A stretch of 64,000 nt of DNA from Halorubrum salinum (GTDB lineage: Archaea; Halobacteriota; Halobacteria; Halobacteriales; Haloferacaceae), in the NCBI RefSeq assembly GCF_024494575.1, contig NZ_JANHDO010000001.1, positions 992,001-1,056,000 on the forward strand. The letters are read 5' to 3'. Below the pieces are notes generated by a model. It did no database searches. It saw only the letters and a program-made list of their open reading frames with translations, and had not been told where the DNA came from. This document shows, in pieces, positions 48,110 to 56,182 of the stretch; the first letter of the stretch is position 1; each line of letters begins with the position of its first letter. A program made the position numbers and the translations under genes.

Positions 48110-48793
48110 ATGGACCCGCTTCACGACGACCTCCTCGCCGGCGTGCGCGACGTCTCGCCGCTCATGCTCGGGATCGTTCCGTTCGCGCTCGTGGCCGGGA
48201 TCGCCGCCGTCGACGCGGGCCTCGGGCTCGCGGAAGCCGTGGGGCTGTCGGTGATCGTGTTCGCCGGCGCGTCACAGCTCGCCGCCCTCGATCTCATCGG
48301 ATCGGGCGCGCCGCTGGCGGTCGTCGTCGGGACTGCGGTCGTGATAAACCTCCGGATGGTGATGTACTCGGCGTCCATCGCCCCGCACTTCGCTCGATAC
48401 GCACGGGGGGTTCGAGCCGGGCTCGCGTACTTCCTCACCGATCAGGCGTACGCGCTCTCCGTCGCGGAGTTCGGCGCGAGCGACGACCGGAGCCGTGCGC
48501 TGTACTATCTCGGCGCGGCGGTGTCGCTGTGGATCGTCTGGCAGATCGGCACGGTCGCCGGCGTCGTGGTGGGCGCGGGCGTCCCGGACGCGTGGGGACT
48601 CACTTTCGCGGTCCCGCTCGTGTTCCTCGCGCTTCTCGTCCCGGCGATGAAGGACCGACCGACCACGGCCGCGGGCGTGACCGGCGGCGCGGTCGCCGTC
48701 GTCGCGGCCGGCCTTCCGCTCAACCTCGGACTGCTCGTTGGGGCGGTCACCGGTATCGTCGTCGGACTGCTGACGGAGGGGCGATCGCGATGA
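48110..48793 (+). CDS. azlC: Branched-chain amino acid exporter, large subunit (AzlC)
   Basis: A 227-residue membrane protein of the AzlC family with about six TMs. Typical parts are GIVPFALVAGIAAVDAGLG, SVIVFAGASQLAALDLIG, VVINLRMVMYSASIAPHF (the family's N-L-R-x-x-x-Y-S motif) and TDQAYALSVAEF. With AzlD it exports branched-chain amino acids. The stop overlaps the azlD start by 4 nt (ATGA). Confidence 0.9.
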   Translation: MDPLHDDLLAGVRDVSPLMLGIVPFALVAGIAAVDAGLGLAEAVGLSVIVFAGASQLAALDLIGSGAPLAVVVGTAVVINLRMVMYSASIAPHFARYARGVRAGLAYFLTDQAYALSVAEFGASDDRSRALYYLGAAVSLWIVWQIGTVAGVVVGAGVPDAWGLTFAVPLVFLALLVPAMKDRPTTAAGVTGGAVAVVAAGLPLNLGLLVGAVTGIVVGLLTEGRSR

Positions 48794-49197
48794 CGGGGGG
48801 CGGCTTCGCGCTCGTTGAGGGAGCCCTCACGCGTGGCGTTCTCGGTCAGTGGCAGGACGTGTTCGGGGGATCGTCGGACGTGTGGGCAGCGATCGTCGTC
48901 ATCGGCGTCGCGACGTACGGGTTCCGGCTCTCTTTCATCTACCTGTTCGGGCGGATCGACGAGGTTCCCCAGTCGGTGAAGCGCACGCTCCGCTACGTCC
49001 CGCCGGCGGTGCTCGCGGCGCTCGTGTTTCCCGATTTCGTAACACTGGAGTCGTCGCTGATCGCGACGCTCGCCGACGAGCGGCTGATCGCCGGCGCGGT
49101 CGCCGGCGCGGTCGCGTGGCGCACCGAGAACGTGTTCGCGACGATCACGGTCGGGATGGTCGCGCTGTGGCTGTTCCGCTTCGTGGTGTTCGCGTAG
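48790..49197 (+). CDS. azlD: Branched-chain amino acid exporter, small subunit (AzlD)
   Basis: A 135-residue protein with four TMs, including AIVVIGVATYGFRLSFIYLFG and RTLRYVPPAVLAALVFPDFV, the AzlD pattern (RxxxYVPPAVLAAL). The N-terminal 30 residues are longer than the usual AzlD. It begins inside the azlC stop codon and closes this run of four genes. Confidence 0.88.
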   Translation: MTGGGFALVEGALTRGVLGQWQDVFGGSSDVWAAIVVIGVATYGFRLSFIYLFGRIDEVPQSVKRTLRYVPPAVLAALVFPDFVTLESSLIATLADERLIAGAVAGAVAWRTENVFATITVGMVALWLFRFVVFA

Positions 49198-49225
49198 GCG
49201 CGGCCGCGGACGGATCGGAGGCCGC

Positions 49226-49594
49226 TCAGTCGATCCGATCCGCGTTCCGCGAGGCGACGGCGAACACGACGAGGCCACAGACCCCGGCGACAGCGAGTCC
49301 ACGCTCGACCGAGACGAATCCCCGGGCCGGTGGCACCGCGTACGACACCGCGGCCACACCGAGGACCGCGTAGCCGACGGTCGAGTATCCGAGCAGCGCA
49401 GGTCGAACTGACGGCGTGTTCCAGAGAACGACCCACGCGGTGACGCCGGCAGCGACGCCGACGGCGACGCCGACGGGGAGGCCGACGAGCGCGGAGAACT
49501 CGATTCGTGACGCGAGCGCGCCCGTGAGGACGGCGCTCACGAGGAGGATCGTCGTCAGTCCGGTTCCGATCGCGGCGACGGGGCGAGCGTTCAT
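49226..49594 (-). CDS. Four-TM membrane protein, function unknown
   Basis: A 122-residue hydrophobic protein with four likely TMs: IGTGLTTILLVSAVLTGALA, LVGLPVGVAVGVAAGVTAWVVLW, LLGYSTVGYAVLGVAAVSYA and GLAVAGVCGLVVFAVAS. The ATG at 49594 is used in place of a TTG 21 nt upstream. No motif identifies it. It is convergent with azlD. Confidence 0.6.
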   Translation of the reverse strand: MNARPVAAIGTGLTTILLVSAVLTGALASRIEFSALVGLPVGVAVGVAAGVTAWVVLWNTPSVRPALLGYSTVGYAVLGVAAVSYAVPPARGFVSVERGLAVAGVCGLVVFAVASRNADRID

Positions 49595-49710
49595 GTACGA
49601 CTCGTCGCCGGGCAACGAGATAAAGATCGAGCGCGCCGACGCGGGGAGCGGTTGTATCGCTAGGCGGCGACGTTCGTTCCCGATGCGCCGCTGGGAGAGT
49701 ACTCCGACAG

Positions 49711-50043
49711 CTATCTCTCGCGTTCGGTCGCGCGGTCCGACGACTGCTCCGATGCTCGGGGCGTCTCCCGATCGGCGTGACGGTCGAACCGCGACACTTC
49801 GTCGGCCTCGCGCTCCCGCACTTCGGCGATCCGTTGGGCGGCGTCGGCGACCGAGTCGAGCGCAGCGAGGAGCCGATAGCCGAGGTACGGGCCGACCGAA
49901 AGCAGCGCCACCGCGATGAGTCCGAGTAGGATCTGTGCGGCGATCACGACGGAGTACGCGAGCGCAAGCAGGCTCACCGCGCCAAGCGCCGCGCCGACAG
50001 GCGTGGAGAGGGCTTCGGAGGGAGACAGCGGGTCGTGTGGCAT
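49711..50043 (-). CDS. Small two-TM membrane protein with a charged tail
   Basis: A 110-residue protein with two TMs (VGAALGAVSLLALAYSVVIAAQILL and VALLSVGPYLGYRLLAAL), then a strongly charged coiled region (AQRIAEVREREADEVSRFDRHADRETPR). A TATA candidate CATTTTTAGG (minus strand, near 50068-50077) lies 28 nt before the ATG. It starts 65 bp from the aldehyde ferredoxin oxidoreductase gene. Function unknown. Confidence 0.55.
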   Translation of the reverse strand: MPHDPLSPSEALSTPVGAALGAVSLLALAYSVVIAAQILLGLIAVALLSVGPYLGYRLLAALDSVADAAQRIAEVREREADEVSRFDRHADRETPRASEQSSDRATERER

Positions 50044-50108
50044 ACGCGGCGCTATCGACGGAACGTACCTAAAAATGGTGGACGAACGGTTCGGCGCGGC
50101 GGAGCGGT

Positions 50109-52040
50109 TCAGTCGTCGGCGGGAGCCGCGGAGTCGCCGGCGGAGACGCCGGTGCCCGGCCCGACGTCGATGTCGAGGTCCGCGAGCTTCTCGTCGGGGA
50201 CGACGCCGTCGACCCAGCCGCGGGTCTCGTAGTACTCCGCTTTCATCTGGTCGAGTTCGACGAGTTCGCCCTCGCTCGCACCCGTGCCGGGGATGGCGTC
50301 CGGGTGCCCCTCGATGAAGCGGTTCGGCAGCGTGTCGTCGTCGCCGTCGAAGCCGGCGAGGTTGTTGAAGTACCGTTCGAGGTTGTAGACGCGTTCTCCG
50401 GCCTCGAACAGCTCGTCCTCGCTGATGTCGCGGCCGGTCATGCCGTTGTACTGGAGCACGTACTCTTCGATCCCCTCCGCGAACGCGCTGAACTTGCAGA
50501 TGTCGAAGGAGTCGGAGACGGCGTGCAGGTCCTGGAAGGTTGCGGTGAGCTCGCCTTTGCCCTCCCACTCGTACGGATCGACCTTCTCCGGAATGCCGAG
50601 TATCTCGGCCGCCGGCGTGTAGCCGCGCAGGTGGCACGCGCCGCGGTTGGAGGTCGCGTACGCGATCCCCATTCCCTTCATGCAGCGCGGGTCGTAGGCG
50701 GCGATCGTCTGACCCTTGACCGAGAGCTTGTTTCCGTGCGCGCCCTTCGCGTCGGCGACGCGCTCTGCGCCCTCCGCGAGGAGGTCGCCCAGGTCCGACG
50801 AGCGGTTGCCGATCTCGTCGAGCAGGTCTATCATCGCCTCGGAGTCGCCCCAGTCGATGTGACCGACGCCGTCGAGTTTGCCCTCCTCGCTCATCTCCAT
50901 CGCCATCGCCATCATGTTGCCCGACTCGATCGTGTCGATGCCCAGATCGTTACAGCGCTGGAGCATCAGCGCGATCTCGTCGCGGTCGGAGTGTCCGGAG
51001 TTCGGACCGAGCGCCCACGCGGACTCGTACTCGTACGACTCCGTGCGAACGTTCATGTCCTCGCCCTTGTGTGTGACGTCGACTTCGACCTCCTTCTTAC
51101 ACGCGACCGGACAGGAGTGACACGTCGGCTCGTCGACGAGGATGTTCTCGCGGACGTTCTCGCCGGAGACGCGCTCGGCGTCGATATCGGCCCCCTCGGC
51201 GTCGTGGTACTCGCCGGTCGAGGTGTACCGCGCGTTCTTCGTCGGGAGACCGTCCATCTCGTCGGTCGCGTTCATCAGGACGTTCGTCCCGTACATCGAG
51301 AGGCCGCCCTCGTTGGGCGCGGTCACGTCCGACTCGCGGATGACCTCCATCGCCTGCTGGTAGCCCTCCTGGAACGTCTCCGGATCGGCGGGCTTCGGCA
51401 TGTCGGTACCGCCCCTCACGACGACCGCCTTCACGTTCTTCGAGCCCATGACCGCACCCGTGCCGCCGCGGCCCGAAGCCCGGTCGTCCTCGTTCAGGAC
51501 GCAGGCGTAGCGAACGCCGTTCTCGCCGCCCTGCCCGATCGCCATCACGGAGAGGTTCTTGCCGACGGAGCCGTCGACCTCCTCACCGAGCGCGTCGATC
51601 GTGTCGTGGACGCCCTGTCCCCAGATGTGGGAGGCGTCGCGTACCTCGACCTCGCCGTCCTCGACGAGGAGGTAGACGGGGTCGTCGCTCGCGCCGTCCA
51701 GCAGGATCCCGTCGAGGCCGGCCCACTTGAGCCGCGCGCCCGACCAGCCGCCGTGGTGGGAGTCGGTGACGGTCCCCGTCAGCGGCGACTTCGTCACCAG
51801 GGCGATGCGGCCGCTCATCACGGTCTGGGTCCCCGTCAGCGGACCCGTCATGAACGCGAGCCGGTTGTCGGGACCCAGCGGGTCGACGTCCGGGCCCGCG
51901 TCGAAGACGTACTTCACGCCGAGCCCGCGCGCGCCGATGTACTTTTTCGCGTCCTCGTCGTCGATTCCCTGGTAGTTGACCTCGCCCGCACCGAGGTCGA
52001 CCTGTGCCACCCGGTCTCGGTATCCGCCCATTTCGGTCAT
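50109..52040 (-). CDS. Aldehyde ferredoxin oxidoreductase (tungsten-type)
   Basis: A 643-residue AOR-family enzyme, oxidising aldehydes to acids with a tungsto/molybdo-bispterin cofactor and reducing ferredoxin. The N-terminal beta domain has IGARGLGVKYVFD, GPLTGTQTVMSGR and GGWSGARLKWAGLDGILLDG; the [4Fe-4S] ligands are CHSCPVACK (C-x2-C-x3-C) plus Cys in SFDICKFSAF. The pterin-binding region DPRCMKGMGIAYATSNRGACH is intact. Start alternatives are Met at 52055, 52040 or 52031; the TATA position points to the last two. Confidence 0.92.
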   Translation of the reverse strand: MTEMGGYRDRVAQVDLGAGEVNYQGIDDEDAKKYIGARGLGVKYVFDAGPDVDPLGPDNRLAFMTGPLTGTQTVMSGRIALVTKSPLTGTVTDSHHGGWSGARLKWAGLDGILLDGASDDPVYLLVEDGEVEVRDASHIWGQGVHDTIDALGEEVDGSVGKNLSVMAIGQGGENGVRYACVLNEDDRASGRGGTGAVMGSKNVKAVVVRGGTDMPKPADPETFQEGYQQAMEVIRESDVTAPNEGGLSMYGTNVLMNATDEMDGLPTKNARYTSTGEYHDAEGADIDAERVSGENVRENILVDEPTCHSCPVACKKEVEVDVTHKGEDMNVRTESYEYESAWALGPNSGHSDRDEIALMLQRCNDLGIDTIESGNMMAMAMEMSEEGKLDGVGHIDWGDSEAMIDLLDEIGNRSSDLGDLLAEGAERVADAKGAHGNKLSVKGQTIAAYDPRCMKGMGIAYATSNRGACHLRGYTPAAEILGIPEKVDPYEWEGKGELTATFQDLHAVSDSFDICKFSAFAEGIEEYVLQYNGMTGRDISEDELFEAGERVYNLERYFNNLAGFDGDDDTLPNRFIEGHPDAIPGTGASEGELVELDQMKAEYYETRGWVDGVVPDEKLADLDIDVGPGTGVSAGDSAAPADD

Positions 52041-52055
52041 GTAATGTTCTACCAT

Positions 52056-52066
52056 TATATTAGGGC
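52056..52066 (-). promoter_or_regulatory. TATA-like element of the AOR gene
   Basis: On the minus strand CCTAATATAAT ends one base before the ATG at 52055. The usual 25-30 nt spacing would place the transcription start at about 52030-52036, so the initiator Met is more likely at 52040 or 52031 than at 52055. It supports a shorter AOR start than the longest open frame. Confidence 0.45.
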
Positions 52067-52246
52067 CGTATCGTGTTAGGTGTTGATTCGCAAATGTAAC
52101 CGGAACCTATTACGGAACGCGATCGCCGAGCGCGCCCGTTCGATCCGATCCGACCAGTCACGTCTGGCGATTTCGGCCGGCTCCCGCCCGCGCGTGAGCC
52201 GAAGTTCCCACGGGAAGTTAACTCGTCTCAGCCCGCACCGCGCTGT

Positions 52247-52777
52247 ATGTCGACGAACAGCCGTGGTCGGGGGACGAACAGTCACGATCCCTGGATCGTC
52301 GTCGCCGCGGCCGCGACGGCCGTCCTCGGCGCGTCGCTCCTCCCGATTCCGGACGTCGCGCTCGGGGGCGTTCCGCGCGGCGTCGGCGGTGCCGGCCCGC
52401 TCCCGGCGTGGGTGAGCTTCACCACGCCGTTCCATCTCGTGGGATACGCGGCCCTCGGCGCACTCGTCGCCCGGGCGACGCGCGTGTCACTGACTGTTCG
52501 TCGACGCAGCCGCGTTGACGGCGTCGCGACGGGCGGCGGACCCAGCCGTGTCGACAGCGACAGCGGCGGCGGACGCGTCGGCGGCGCGACCGGACTCGCC
52601 GTCGTCGCACTCGGGGTCACCGTCGCCGCCGCGGTCGGGTTCGGCGTGGAGCTCGCGCAGTCGACGATTCCGTGGCGATCGTTCGCGTGGATCGACGTCG
52701 GCGTCAACGTCGTCGGTGCGGTGGTCGGTGCAGGCGGCTACGCGATCCGCTGGACCGTGTCGGTCGCACCGCGGTAG
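52247..52777 (+). CDS. VanZ-like membrane protein
   Basis: A 176-residue protein with four TMs and a Gly/Ser/Asp-rich linker (about 85-105). The C-terminal half carries the VanZ-like motif VGFGVELAQSTIPWRSFAWIDVGVN(V)VGAVVG, which includes the conserved E-x-x-Q and D-x-x-x-N residues. VanZ-type proteins occur in teicoplanin resistance clusters and widely in archaea, where the role is unknown. It is divergent from AOR. Confidence 0.82.
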   Translation: MSTNSRGRGTNSHDPWIVVAAAATAVLGASLLPIPDVALGGVPRGVGGAGPLPAWVSFTTPFHLVGYAALGALVARATRVSLTVRRRSRVDGVATGGGPSRVDSDSGGGRVGGATGLAVVALGVTVAAAVGFGVELAQSTIPWRSFAWIDVGVNVVGAVVGAGGYAIRWTVSVAPR

Positions 52778-52871
52778 GAGGGCTCGAACGGTCTTTCGCG
52801 CGTCTCCATCGAGCCCGGCGTCGAGCCGTGATGACGACACGGCTTTACGCGCTCGTCCGCTCCCTCCGACA

Positions 52872-53966
52872 ATGAGCAAGCCGAGCCCCGACGCGTACGA
52901 GCAGGGGCGCGGGATGGACGCGCACAACGCCGTGATGCGCGACATCCGCGCCGAGCGCTCGGAGACGTACGACCCGACGGAGCCGACCCGCGTGTGGATC
53001 GACGAGGACAACACGCCCGACGGGGTCGTGAACTCCCTGACGATCATCTTGAACACCGGCGGCTGTCGGTGGGCCCGCGCCGGCGGCTGCACGATGTGCG
53101 GCTACGTCGCCGAGTCGGTCGAGGGCGGCAGCGTCGCCCACGAGGACCTCATGCGCCAGATCGAGGCCTGCCTCGACCACGAGGCGGAAAACGCCGAGAA
53201 GCCCGCCGAGCTGATCAAGATCTACACCTCGGGGTCGTTCCTCGACGAGCGCGAGGTGCCGGCAGAGACCCGTCGGGCGATCGCGGAGACGTTCGCCGAC
53301 CGCGACCGCATCGTCGTCGAGTCGCTTCCGGACTTCGTGAGCCGGGAGAAGATCGGCGACTTCGCCGACCGCGGCATCGCCACCGACGTGGCGGTCGGAC
53401 TGGAGACCGCGACCGACCGCGTCCGCCGCGACTGCGTGAACAAGTACTTCGACTTCGCCGACTTCGAGGACGCCTGCGCGGAGGCGGCCGCGGCCGACGC
53501 GGACTTTTCGGCGGACGTGGGGGTCAAGGCGTACCTCCTCATGAAGCCGCCGTTCCTCGCGGAGCCCGAGGCCGCCGCGGACATGGTCGACTCCATCCGC
53601 CGCTGCGCCGACGTGGAGGGCTGTCACACCGTCTCGATGAACCCGACCAACGTGCAGCGGTACACGATGGTCGACGAGCTGTTCTTCGAGGGCGGCTACC
53701 GCCCGCCGTGGCTCTGGTCGGTCGCGCACGTCCTCGACGAGACCGCCGACGTCGACGCGATCGTCGTCTCCGACCCGGTCGGGCACGGTTCCGACCGCGG
53801 CGCACACAACTGCGGCGAGTGCGACGACCGCGTCCAGACCGCGATCAAGGACTTCGACCGCAGACAGGACCCGAGCGTCTTCGAGCAGGTCTCCTGCGAG
53901 TGCGAGGCGACGTGGGATCGGGTGATGGACGAGGAGACCGCCTACAACATGCCGCTCGCGCGCTGA
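52872..53966 (+). CDS. Archaeosine biosynthesis radical SAM protein RaSEA
   Basis: A 364-residue radical-SAM enzyme that works with ArcS to turn the preQ0-lysine adduct on tRNA G15 into archaeosine. The 4Fe-4S motif is GCRWARAGGCTMCGY (C-x7-C-x2-C). Further signatures are IYTSGSFLDEREVP, RIVVESLPDFV, VGLETATDRVR, YLLMKPPFL and SMNPTNVQRYT. The C-terminal GAHNCGECDDRVQ and SCECEATW supply a likely second metal site. The ATG at 52872 (MSKPSPDAYEQGRGMDAHN) fits relatives; the overlapping upstream frame is shadow. Confidence 0.85.
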   Translation: MSKPSPDAYEQGRGMDAHNAVMRDIRAERSETYDPTEPTRVWIDEDNTPDGVVNSLTIILNTGGCRWARAGGCTMCGYVAESVEGGSVAHEDLMRQIEACLDHEAENAEKPAELIKIYTSGSFLDEREVPAETRRAIAETFADRDRIVVESLPDFVSREKIGDFADRGIATDVAVGLETATDRVRRDCVNKYFDFADFEDACAEAAAADADFSADVGVKAYLLMKPPFLAEPEAAADMVDSIRRCADVEGCHTVSMNPTNVQRYTMVDELFFEGGYRPPWLWSVAHVLDETADVDAIVVSDPVGHGSDRGAHNCGECDDRVQTAIKDFDRRQDPSVFEQVSCECEATWDRVMDEETAYNMPLAR

Positions 53967-54032
53967 GACGGCGACAGGACGGTCGACGAACCGGGCGGAC
54001 CCGTCCACGCCGTCCGGCCGCCGTGTCGTTTC

Positions 54033-54124
54033 ATAGTTGATCAACTATCTTCGCGTTCGGATCGTGTGTGATCTATATATACCGATATATACGGATCGAT
54101 CGGGTCGGACAAGACCCTTATACG
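54033..54124. promoter_or_regulatory. Palindromic promoter region of the zinc-ribbon gene
   Basis: ATAGTTGATCAACTAT (54033-54048) is a perfect 16-bp palindrome. It is followed by AT-rich near-palindromes (TATATACCGATATATA around 54075-54092) and a TATA box CTTATACG at 54117-54124, 25 nt before the ATG at 54145. The 178-bp gap contains no other gene. The palindrome may be an operator, or with the flanks a terminator of the RaSEA gene. Confidence 0.45.
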
Positions 54125-54144
54125 TCGGGATACTCGGTCTAAAC

Positions 54145-54348
54145 ATGAATGCAGTCGCCAGCGGTCACCGGTCGGCCCGCCGGAAGTCGGTCCTCTTCTG
54201 TGCGGAGTGCAGCTTCGAGAGCGCCCTGAACGAGGGGTGGCTCGTCGTCAGCGACGGCGACGAGCGGACGGTCGTCTGCCCCGAGTGCGGCCACGTCGCC
54301 GACCACCGGCCCGAGCCGTCCGCGCCGACCTCGCAGTGCGCGGACTGA
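54145..54348 (+). CDS. Small zinc-ribbon protein
   Basis: A 67-residue protein of a type common in haloarchaea: two CxxC knuckles (LFCAECSFES and VVCPECGHVAD) 26 residues apart, with a basic N-terminus (GHRSARRKS). It probably binds one zinc and could bind nucleic acid or a protein partner. The ATG at 54145 lies at leaderless distance from the TATA box; an upstream in-frame Met would need the promoter region to be coding. Confidence 0.75.
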   Translation: MNAVASGHRSARRKSVLFCAECSFESALNEGWLVVSDGDERTVVCPECGHVADHRPEPSAPTSQCAD

Positions 54349-54382
54349 ACGCGACGGGTCCCGAGTCGTCGGCCGTGTTTTT

Positions 54383-55255
54383 TCACTCGTCCGCGGGTGA
54401 CCGCGCCGCGAGCGCCGGTATCGCGTCGAGCCGCTCGTCGTCCAGTGCCTCCCAGTCGATCCCGAGCGGTCGCGCGTACGGCGTCTCCGTCCGAATCGTC
54501 CGCTCTGGCGTCGCGATCAGGTCGAGCGGAACGTCGTGTGCGTCCGGCTCCGGGAGCGTGTCGTTCGGGTCCGCGTCGTCGGCGGCGCTCCCCGTGCCGC
54601 CGCCCCCAGCACCGCCATCTCCAGCGACCGCCGACTCGGGACCGTCGAGAACCGACAGCTCGTGCGCCGTCGTCGCGACCGTCGTGTCGACGTCCACCGC
54701 GTCAAGTTCGCGAAGGAGTCCCCACTCCAGGTCGCTGTACCCCTCTCCCTTCCCGATCCGCGCGCCGTCGGTCGTGACGCCGACCGACCCCGAGACCACG
54801 AGGTCGACGCGGGGGACCGCCTCGGGCGCGACGGGCGTCCCGTGCGTCGAGATGCCGGAGACGGTCGTGGCGTCGTCGACGGTTGGAGCGTCGACGGTGG
54901 CGTCGTCGCTCTCGGCGGCCGACTCGCCGCCGCCCCCGTCGCTGGCGGCGTCCGCGACGGCGAGGTCGTCGGGGTCGATCCGGAGGAACGGATCCGGGTC
55001 ACGCAGCCGCGGCTGTGCGACGTAGAGCGTCTTTCCGGCCCGGAGCGCGGCCCGCCGAACCGGGAGTTGCGGCGCGTCGGGGTTACACTTCAGCGTGCGA
55101 GCGGCCGCCCACTCCGGCGTCGCAGTCAGCCGCTCGCACGCCGCATCCGCGCCCGCGAAGTTCGGAATCCGATCGTGCGGCGGAAACGGGAACCGGGCCT
55201 GGTCGCCCTCGTCGAACGCGTCCCAGACGGCCTCTCGGACGGCCTGCTTGTCCAT
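54383..55255 (-). CDS. 5-formyltetrahydrofolate cyclo-ligase-like protein
   Basis: A 290-residue protein of the MTHFS family, which uses ATP to close 5-formyl-THF to methenyl-THF. Parts that fit are EAVWDAFDEGDQARFPFPPHDRIPNF, the nucleotide-site segment GARIGKGEGYSDLEWGLL, and TTAHELSV. It has two unusual Gly/Asp/Ala-rich inserts (about 105-135 and 215-235). Archaeal members are often named MTHFS domain proteins without proof of activity. The ATG at 55255 begins MDKQAVREAVWDAF. Confidence 0.8.
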   Translation of the reverse strand: MDKQAVREAVWDAFDEGDQARFPFPPHDRIPNFAGADAACERLTATPEWAAARTLKCNPDAPQLPVRRAALRAGKTLYVAQPRLRDPDPFLRIDPDDLAVADAASDGGGGESAAESDDATVDAPTVDDATTVSGISTHGTPVAPEAVPRVDLVVSGSVGVTTDGARIGKGEGYSDLEWGLLRELDAVDVDTTVATTAHELSVLDGPESAVAGDGGAGGGGTGSAADDADPNDTLPEPDAHDVPLDLIATPERTIRTETPYARPLGIDWEALDDERLDAIPALAARSPADE

Positions 55256-55412
55256 ATCTGAGCGTACGCCGGGAGCGGCATATACGCGGCGCTGCCGAGC
55301 GTCGCTCTCGCGGCCGTCGCTTCGTCTCGTTCTGCATCGATTCTGTGTCTGTATTCTCACGACGTGAAACTCGGTTCGGCCCTATACCTCCTTGCGGCGT
55401 GAACGCACAGCC

Positions 55413-56012
55413 ATGACCACCGAATCCACCGACGCCGTCTGTGCGGGCTGGGACGGGAGCGAGTGCGAGGGGACGGTCCACTGTCCGCCGCGCTGTCCGC
55501 GGTTCGTGGACAAGCGGGGCGCGCGCTGGACGATCCGCCCGGCCGTCTCGGAAGACCTCGCACCGCTCGCCGAGATGTACGAGGGGTTCGGCCGCGAGGA
55601 CCGCGCGCAGGGGCTGCCGCCGGTGGTTCGACGCCAGCGCGCGGAGTGGATCGAGTCGATGCTCGCGGAGGGGAACAACGTCGTCGCCGAGCGCGGCGGC
55701 GAGGTGCTCGGCCATGCGATGTACACGCCGACCGACGCGGACGTGCCCGAACTCGCCGTCTTCGTCCACCCCACGGCGCAGGACCGCGGGATCGGGACGG
55801 AGCTCTGTCGGCACGTGATCGCGAACGCCGCGGCGGCCGACCGCGACGCCATCGAACTCCACGTCGAGGCCGGAAACCGGATCGCCCGTAGCGTCTACCG
55901 CTCCGTCGGGTTCCGGATCGCCGAGCGGCGCGGCGATCTGCGGATGGAACTCTCGCTCGACGACCCGGTGGCGACTGCGGTTCGGCTGCCGCCGATAGCG
56001 CGTGAGAGATAG
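55413..56012 (+). CDS. GNAT-family N-acetyltransferase
   Basis: A 199-residue acetyltransferase. The GNAT core has EDLAPLAEMYEGF, PELAVFVHPTAQDRGIGTELCRHVI (the acetyl-CoA binding Q/R-x-x-G-x-G/A in QDRGIGT) and HVEAGNRIARSVYRSVGFRIAER. A Cys-rich N-terminus (AGWDGSECEGTVHCPPRCPRF) suggests a small zinc site not found in most GNATs. The acceptor substrate is unknown. The ATG at 55413 is chosen over an in-frame GTG 21 nt earlier. Confidence 0.85.
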   Translation: MTTESTDAVCAGWDGSECEGTVHCPPRCPRFVDKRGARWTIRPAVSEDLAPLAEMYEGFGREDRAQGLPPVVRRQRAEWIESMLAEGNNVVAERGGEVLGHAMYTPTDADVPELAVFVHPTAQDRGIGTELCRHVIANAAAADRDAIELHVEAGNRIARSVYRSVGFRIAERRGDLRMELSLDDPVATAVRLPPIARER

Positions 56013-56151
56013 GCCGGCCAACGAGCCGGGAGCAGCGCCCGTACCGTGGATGGGGAACTATATTTAACATGTATTATTGTCTGGATTATCAATTAAATAG
56101 ACTGAATACTGTTATGTTAGGCGCTCTAGACGACTGTATCTGGAATGGTAG

Positions 56152-56159
56152 TGTATATT
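56152..56159 (+). promoter_or_regulatory. TATA box of the histidine kinase gene
   Basis: TGTATATT lies about 27 nt before the ATG at 56183, within an AT-rich 170-bp gap; another AT-rich patch (ACTATATTTAAC, 56058-56069) sits further up. The nearer element supports a start at 56183. Confidence 0.5.
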
Positions 56160-56182
56160 CGATCCGTCGCGCAATTCGTGTT

